Origin: Sphingomonadales bacterium
GTDB taxonomy: Bacteria; Pseudomonadota; Alphaproteobacteria; Sphingomonadales; Sphingomonadaceae
DNA: 64,000 nucleotides
Assembly (NCBI GenBank): GCA_004173185.1
Contig: SEFZ01000013.1
Coordinates: 124,001-188,000, forward strand
Direction: 5' to 3'
The translations under genes were made by a program, and so were the position numbers. The notes under the pieces are model-generated. The model had not been told where the DNA came from. It did no database searches and worked only from the letters and a program-made list of their open reading frames with translations. Positions within the stretch are counted from its first letter, which is position 1; every line of letters starts with the position of its first letter. This document shows positions 60,598 through 64,000 of this stretch, piece by piece.

Positions 60598-61650
60598 ATG
60601 GACATGCCTTTTCCCCGTTCCGAACTGCCGACCCCGGCGCTGGTGCTCGATGCGGCGGTGATGGACCGCAACATCGCGGCGATGGCGGCGTTCGCGGCCG
60701 AGCGCGGCTTGATGCTGCGGCCGCACGCCAAGACGCATAAATCGGCGGACATCGCTCGGCGGCAAATCGCGGCGGGCGCGGTTGGGATTTGCTGCGCCAA
60801 ATTGGGTGAGGCCGAGGCGCTGGCGGCGGAGGGCGTGGGAGACGTGCATCTGACTTCGCCGGTGGTGACGCCGGGCGGGATTGTGCGGCTGAAGGCGCTG
60901 GCGGCGAAGATCAAGCTGTCGGTGGTGGTGGACCATCCTGACAATGCGCGGGCGCTGGCCGGTTGCGGAGCGACCCTATTTGTCGATGTCGATCCGGGCG
61001 TGCATCGCACCGGCGTGACCTCGCCCGAGGCTGCGGTGGAACTGGCACGGGCGATCGGTCCGATCGGTGGCGTGCAATTCTACTGTGGGTCGGAGCAGCA
61101 TATCACGAAGGCTGCGGATCGGCGCGCAGTGCTGGCGGAGAAGTTTGCCTATCTGCGCACGGTGCTGGATGCACTGGATGCTGCGGGCGTGGATGTGCCG
61201 ATCGTGACCGGAGGCGGCACGGGTAGCTTTGCCATCGATTCGGAACTGGGGATGCTCACCGAATTGCAGGTGGGCAGCTACATCTTTCTCGACCGCGAAT
61301 ATCGCGATTGCGAATTGGGCGGACCGGCGTTCGCCCCATCGCTGTTCGTCGATGCCAGCGTGATCAGCGTCAATACGCCGGGCCGCGTGACGATCGATGC
61401 TGGGCTCAAGGCATTCGCGGCAGATGCCGGGGTGCCGGTGGTGCTCGCGGGGGCCGAGGGGCGTTACGCCTTTCTGGGCGATGAGCAGGGTGCAGTGATC
61501 GGCGATGTGGTGCCGGGGCTGGCCGCACGCATCACGCTGATGCCGCCGCATTGCGACCCCACGGTCAATCTTTACGATCGCTATCATGTTATCGATGGGG
61601 ATGATGTCGTCGCGAGTTGGCCGGTGACGGCGCGGGGGAGGAGCAGCTGA
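60598..61650 (+). CDS. D-threonine aldolase / D-serine dehydratase-like PLP enzyme
   Basis: 350 residues, fold type III (alanine racemase-like). LRPHAKTHKSADIARRQ carries the PLP Lys, GICCAKLGEAEAL follows, then the Gly-rich TGGGTGSF phosphate site. The C-terminal PPHCDPTVNLYDRYH has His-Cys-Asp: His with Asp at +2 is the metal pair of D-threonine aldolase, whereas eukaryotic D-serine dehydratases use Cys at +2. Metal-dependent D-threonine (or related D-beta-hydroxy amino acid) aldolase is therefore favoured. ATG at 60598. Confidence 0.85.
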   Translation: MDMPFPRSELPTPALVLDAAVMDRNIAAMAAFAAERGLMLRPHAKTHKSADIARRQIAAGAVGICCAKLGEAEALAAEGVGDVHLTSPVVTPGGIVRLKALAAKIKLSVVVDHPDNARALAGCGATLFVDVDPGVHRTGVTSPEAAVELARAIGPIGGVQFYCGSEQHITKAADRRAVLAEKFAYLRTVLDALDAAGVDVPIVTGGGTGSFAIDSELGMLTELQVGSYIFLDREYRDCELGGPAFAPSLFVDASVISVNTPGRVTIDAGLKAFAADAGVPVVLAGAEGRYAFLGDEQGAVIGDVVPGLAARITLMPPHCDPTVNLYDRYHVIDGDDVVASWPVTARGRSS

Positions 61651-62102
61651 TGGCTATGCTGGCGTTCTTGGCCTTTTTGATCGCGCCGGAACCTGAGCCG
61701 CAGGTTGTCCAATGGCTGCAGGATAAAGAGGCTGGGGCGTTGGGGATCATCGCCGAACGGATATTGGTGCCGACCGGGACGACCGGCGAGGTCTATGCCC
61801 GAACGCTGGTAGAACAAGCGGGATTGGTCTCTCCCCGTGGCATTCAGGAAGGCATGCTCGGCAAGAATGGCGTCGCTGGCTATCGGGGCATCTCCGCCGA
61901 TAACGGACCGATGGTGATCGTATATTTCGCGCGCGGCACCAAGACCAACGCGCATGTCGTTTGCCGTGTTCGGGCCGTGCGGGGGAAATTGAGCAATGCG
62001 TGGTATCGCGCATCGCATTGGTGTGGATCGACCTATGGCGTCAGATGGCGGGGAACAGCGTCACCGCCGATAACTGCGCCATCCACCTACAGCCCTGGCT
62101 GA
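61650..62102 (+). CDS. Small secreted hypothetical protein
   Basis: 150 residues; ATG at 61650 overlaps the stop of the PLP enzyme (TGATG). N-terminal MAMLAFLAFLIAPEPEPQ is a weak signal peptide or anchor. The rest includes LVPTGTTGEVYART and VIVYFARGTKTN. Not recognised. Probably in one operon with the aldolase-like gene. Confidence 0.6.
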   Translation: MAMLAFLAFLIAPEPEPQVVQWLQDKEAGALGIIAERILVPTGTTGEVYARTLVEQAGLVSPRGIQEGMLGKNGVAGYRGISADNGPMVIVYFARGTKTNAHVVCRVRAVRGKLSNAWYRASHWCGSTYGVRWRGTASPPITAPSTYSPG

Positions 62103-62156
62103 ACGACGCAGCCCCGCCGATTAAGCGAGGCTGTGCGTTTCGGAAGCTGGCGGTTC

Positions 62157-62489
62157 TTAGCGGCGCTTGATGTAGCGGCAGCGCTGCTTCGCGGTGATCG
62201 TGCGATCGATAGCGCGCCCGCCAAGGGCACCGGCACCTGCGCCGACAAGCGAACCGACCAGTCCGCCGCCGACAATCGCCGGACCGGCAACTGCACCGGC
62301 GACACCGCCCGCGACCAGACCGGCTGTGCCTGCCGAGCGGCGGCATTTCTTGATGTAGCGCGCCTTGCTGTAATTGGTGCCCTCGTAATAACGCGACGAG
62401 CGCGACTGGGCCTGAGCGTTTTCGGTCGGCACGGCGGCGACCGGAATGGCGAGGGCGAAAGCGCCGAGCGCTGCGATCATAGTACGCAT
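62157..62489 (-). CDS. Secreted glycine-zipper protein
   Basis: 110 residues from ATG at 62489. Signal peptide through AVPTENAQAQ, a Lys/Tyr/Arg-rich middle (YSKARYIKKCRRSAG) and a glycine-zipper membrane-active segment (GLVAGGVAGAVAGPAIVGG, then GAGAGALGG). Proteins of this kind sit in or near the outer membrane. Divergent from the TonB-family gene. Confidence 0.75.
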   Translation of the reverse strand: MRTMIAALGAFALAIPVAAVPTENAQAQSRSSRYYEGTNYSKARYIKKCRRSAGTAGLVAGGVAGAVAGPAIVGGGLVGSLVGAGAGALGGRAIDRTITAKQRCRYIKRR

Positions 62490-62610
62490 GACTGTATTCC
62501 CTATTCCATGAACTGGGGCATCAATCGCGTGGACGCCGCCTTTGTTGCATGAACGTGAAACAACCTTGTGTTCATGGGATCGCGCGGGTGGCGCGTGCAT
62601 TGATAGTCCT

Positions 62611-63357
62611 ATGGTTGTGCGTACCGATCCTCGCAGCCGCGCGCTGGGCATATTTGGCGCGCTTGGCGTTCAGGCGGTGCTTCTGTTCGTGCTGGTGCAG
62701 GGGCTGGATATGCAGCGAATCGTCGATGCGCCGGCGGCGATACAGTTGCTGGATTTTACCGCAGAGCCACCGCCGCCGGAGCCTGAGGTCCAGCTAAAGG
62801 CCGAGCGTACGCCGAAGGAGGAGGGCGCGGCAGCACCGCCCAATATCGTCTCACGCGCGACCGAGGTGGCGGCTCCCCCGCCGGTGCTGCCGATACCGCC
62901 GATCATGCCTGCCGCCCCCGTGCCTGCACAGGGTTCGGATGTCTCCTCCGGCGCTGCGCCGGTGGCGGGGCCGGGAACGGGTGCGGGCGGTGTTGGAGAC
63001 GGGACGGGCAGCGGCGGCGCAGGCGATGGCACGGGCGGCGGCGGCGGTACGGTGCTGCGATTGCTTCGCGGCGATCTGTACGATGAGGATTATCCCGATT
63101 GGGCGCAGCGCGACGGGATTAGCGGCACGGTGCGCTTCCGCTTTCAGGTTGGTACGGATGGCCGCGTCTCGAATTGCGCAATCACGCGATCGAGCGGCAG
63201 TGCGCGGCTCGATGAACTGACTTGCCGACTGATCACCAAACGCTTCCGCTACGCGCCGAGCCGCGATGCGCGCGGCCGTGCCTATGTCGATACCGTCAAT
63301 GGCGAACAACGCTGGGTCGATCAGGACCGGCCCGGTGAGGGTTCGACAGACCGCTAG
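62611..63357 (+). CDS. TonB-family energy transducer
   Basis: 248 residues: an N-terminal membrane anchor (IFGALGVQAVLLFVLVQGL), a Pro-rich spacer (EPPPPEPEVQ), a Gly-rich linker and a C-terminal TonB-like domain (GTVRFRFQVGTDGRVSNCAI, AYVDTVNGEQRW). It should couple the inner-membrane proton force to an outer-membrane transporter. ATG at 62611; exbB and exbD are not adjacent. Confidence 0.88.
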   Translation: MVVRTDPRSRALGIFGALGVQAVLLFVLVQGLDMQRIVDAPAAIQLLDFTAEPPPPEPEVQLKAERTPKEEGAAAPPNIVSRATEVAAPPPVLPIPPIMPAAPVPAQGSDVSSGAAPVAGPGTGAGGVGDGTGSGGAGDGTGGGGGTVLRLLRGDLYDEDYPDWAQRDGISGTVRFRFQVGTDGRVSNCAITRSSGSARLDELTCRLITKRFRYAPSRDARGRAYVDTVNGEQRWVDQDRPGEGSTDR

Positions 63358-63375
63358 GCTGGGCTAAGGAAGGAC

Positions 63376-64000
63376 ATGACCGAAAGCCTCAAGCCGCCCG
63401 TCGCGGCGACTCGCCCGCACAGCTTTACCGCGCACAATGTCCAGATCGACGACCCGTGGGCGTGGATCAAGGATCCGGGCTATCCGGAAATCACCGACAA
63501 GGATGTGCTGGCCTATCTGGCCGAGGAGAACAGCTATTTCGAGGCGGTGATGAAGCCGCACAAGAAGCTCTCCGACACATTGTTCAAGGAGATGCGGGCG
63601 CGGATCAAGGAGGACGAATCCACCGTCCCGCAGCGCGATGGCGACTGGATCTACTGGACCGATTACGAGACCGGCGGCGAATATCCGCGCTGGTGGCGCA
63701 AGCCGGCTGCGGGTGGTGACGACCAGCTTATTCTGGACGAACCGGCGCTGGCCGAGGGCAAGGAATATTTCCGGCTGGGCGCGATCTCGGCAAGCCCCGA
63801 TGGGCGCTGGCTGGCTTATGCGATCGACGACAATGGATCGGAGCGCTTCGAGGTTCGGGTGAAGGATCTGGAGAGCGGCGAGCTGCTGCCCGATACCATT
63901 CCGGGGATGCTTTCGGAGCTGGTGTGGACGGCGGATTCCAAGGGCTTCCTGTATGGCCTCGCGAACGAGCAGTGGCGGACCGACAATGCGCGCTGGCACA
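63376..64000 (+). CDS. S9 family oligopeptidase, 3' end outside window
   Basis: 208 residues of the beta-propeller part of a prolyl oligopeptidase-family enzyme, most like oligopeptidase B: DPWAWIKDPGYPEI, YLAEENSYFEAVM, RIKEDESTVPQRDGDWIYWT and SASPDGRWLAYAIDDNGSER. The catalytic hydrolase domain lies beyond the window. ATG at 63376 has AAGGAAGGAC upstream. Confidence 0.9.
   Translation, partial: MTESLKPPVAATRPHSFTAHNVQIDDPWAWIKDPGYPEITDKDVLAYLAEENSYFEAVMKPHKKLSDTLFKEMRARIKEDESTVPQRDGDWIYWTDYETGGEYPRWWRKPAAGGDDQLILDEPALAEGKEYFRLGAISASPDGRWLAYAIDDNGSERFEVRVKDLESGELLPDTIPGMLSELVWTADSKGFLYGLANEQWRTDNARWH

Overview
The window is GC-rich and densely packed. Its gene families (a DUF6961-type protein, DUF3606, a dnaE2 cassette, a LigD without the phosphoesterase domain, GAAC-N7-GAAC as SOS box) and the housekeeping genes at the right end suggest an alphaproteobacterium, most likely a sphingomonad. 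That assignment is inference; no rRNA is present.

Two compartments are visible. Positions 1 to about 58,300 are accessory DNA. Positions 58,314 to 64,000 look like ordinary chromosome: an intact tRNA-Thr(GGT), aminopeptidase P, a D-threonine aldolase/D-serine dehydratase-like PLP enzyme, a glycine-zipper protein, a TonB-family protein and the start of an S9 oligopeptidase. The tRNA 3' end faces the accessory DNA, so it is the likely right border of a large genomic island whose left end lies outside the window.

Island layout: (a) 0-11 kb, DNA damage functions (3' part of dnaE2, ligD-xthA) and small stress or hypothetical genes, one behind a match to the alphaproteobacterial LexA box. (b) 9.9-19 kb, a DNA phosphorothioation cluster dndC-dndD-dndE-dndA. 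It runs directly into a HEPN-like gene and a RES-domain gene, and faces a divergent HNH/HIT-like gene and a membrane-linked methyltransferase. (c) 19.1-23.8 kb, a three-gene recombinase operon that resembles the gamma-mobile-trio (GmtY-GmtZ-GmtX). It is preceded by a palindromic promoter and a 15-bp perfect inverted repeat. (d) 23.9-29.5 kb, unknown genes, an exonuclease-like gene, two paralogous ParS/MbcA-like proteins, an XRE regulator and its partner. (e) 29.7-40.3 kb, an HNH nuclease, two envelope proteins sharing an NQSGGVTA motif, a RecB/RNase H-type nuclease, a sigma-like/MORC-type ATPase/membrane protein operon, a PD-(D/E)XK nuclease, and a displaced dndB paired with a GIY-YIG protein. 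(f) 40.5-47.4 kb, an envelope operon with a membrane-anchored patatin and a frameshifted secreted protein, then a trypsin-like protease and an FRG-domain protein. (g) 47.4-56.1 kb, a tightly coupled operon encoding a RelA/SpoT-type synthetase, an RNAP alpha-CTD/sigma region 4 fusion, a PLD-type SF2 helicase, and a DndD-like ATPase with two small partners. (h) 56.3-58.1 kb, DUF1488, a small unknown and an Mrr_N-type nuclease.

The island reads as a defence island built around phosphorothioate modification. The usual DndFGH restriction genes were not found. The least familiar unit is the 47.4-56.1 kb operon: an alarmone-synthetase domain, a promoter-recognition-like protein, a nuclease-helicase and a DndD-like ATPase, a combination I do not recognise as a named system. 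Proteins named here were assigned by reading motifs; no database search was run.
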